5,969 nt of DNA from Candidatus Nomurabacteria bacterium (GTDB lineage: Bacteria > Patescibacteriota > Minisyncoccia > Phycocordibacterales > PALSA-1337): positions 1-5,969 of the forward strand of contig CALQZK010000030.1 of assembly GCA_943349555.1 (NCBI GenBank). Reading direction: 5' to 3'. Below the pieces are notes generated by a model, which was given only the letters and a program-made list of their open reading frames with translations, was not told the DNA's origin and did not search any database. Numbering within the stretch: the stretch's first letter is position 1; each line of letters begins with the position of its first letter. This document shows, in pieces, positions 5,863-5,969 of the stretch. Both the position numbers and the translations under genes were made by a program.

Positions 5863-5868
5863 ATTATA
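5863..5868 (-). promoter_or_regulatory. -10 box of a leaderless-type tsf promoter
   Basis: A perfect TATAAT (5868-5863) directly follows the TAG stop of rpsB. Its position predicts transcription starting at about 5857-5855, that is, at or within two bases of the tsf ATG. No good -35 is visible around 5886-5891 (TGGAAG is a poor match), so strength is uncertain. It may add tsf-only transcripts to the rpsB-tsf message. Confidence 0.5.
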
Positions 5869-5969
5869 CTATGCCTGCACTTTTCCTTCCACCTTACCTT
5901 CTGAGTAAGCCTTAGTAATCTCATTCACAAAAAAATGTATACTTGTCTGGGAAGCGTCATTGCCAACTA
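5869..5969 (-). CDS. rpsB: 30S ribosomal protein S2, C-terminal end (partial)
   Basis: The last 32 codons of a gene whose 5' part lies beyond the window. The frame reads 'VGNDASQTSIHFFVNEITKA' and continues to 'EGKVQA', ending in TAG at 5871-5869. This matches the S2 C-terminus, where a 'PxNDDAxxSI' motif precedes the final helix and an acidic/basic tail. S2 binds the 30S subunit and is almost always encoded just upstream of tsf, as here, which strongly supports the call despite the short fragment. Confidence 0.85.
   Translation of the reverse strand, partial: VGNDASQTSIHFFVNEITKAYSEGKVEGKVQA

Noticed and set aside
5856..5924. Longer EF-Ts frame reaching upstream to 5924
   Set aside because: The added residues overlap rpsB in another frame and do not resemble the EF-Ts N-terminus, which begins cleanly at the ATG at 5855.

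Overview
All genes read on the minus strand. The window looks like a chromosomal segment from a Candidate Phyla Radiation (Patescibacteria) bacterium, most likely of the Parcubacteria group. This is inferred from gene content and style, not from a search. The signs are very tight spacing, a short one-core EF-Ts, a single-chain PheRS carrying its own FDX-ACB domain, a secreted Asn/Thr-rich protein with Ig/PKD-like repeats of the kind common in that group, and an HNH nuclease with the 'LEIDHIDGN...NLRLLCPNCH' signature often seen in those genomes. Stop codons fit the standard bacterial code.

Layout in transcription order, from high to low coordinates: the 3' end of rpsB (5869-5969, partial); tsf (5253-5855); a small membrane-anchored protein of unknown function (4867-5226); tRNA-Thr(UGU) with encoded CCA (4781-4855); an AT-rich HNH endonuclease gene (4343-4717, possibly starting at about 4750) ending in a hairpin terminator (4315-4338); single-chain pheS (3139-4272); gyrB (1046-3109); and a secreted repeat protein whose 3' part runs off the window (1-1019, partial). 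No gap between genes exceeds about 65 bases, so there is no long empty stretch.

Most of the window is information processing: ribosomal protein S2 and EF-Ts, tRNA-Thr, phenylalanyl-tRNA synthesis, and DNA gyrase B. The HNH gene is the accessory piece. It is much more AT-rich than the pheS stretch sampled beside it, begins right after the CCA of the tRNA, and has its own promoter-like sequence and terminator, so it looks like a small inserted unit.

The most notable sequence-level pattern is promoter placement. Sigma70-type -10 boxes lie only a few bases before the start codons of tsf, the secreted protein and (weaker) pheS, with a leader of about 11 bases predicted for gyrB. None of these starts has a Shine-Dalgarno sequence. 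This predicts leaderless or near-leaderless mRNAs, with promoters packed into the ends of the upstream genes. The second notable item is the PheRS, a mitochondrial-type fusion with an altered substrate-binding motif (HQMGG where HQxEG is usual). I found no CRISPR array, defence island, riboswitch or complete transposon.
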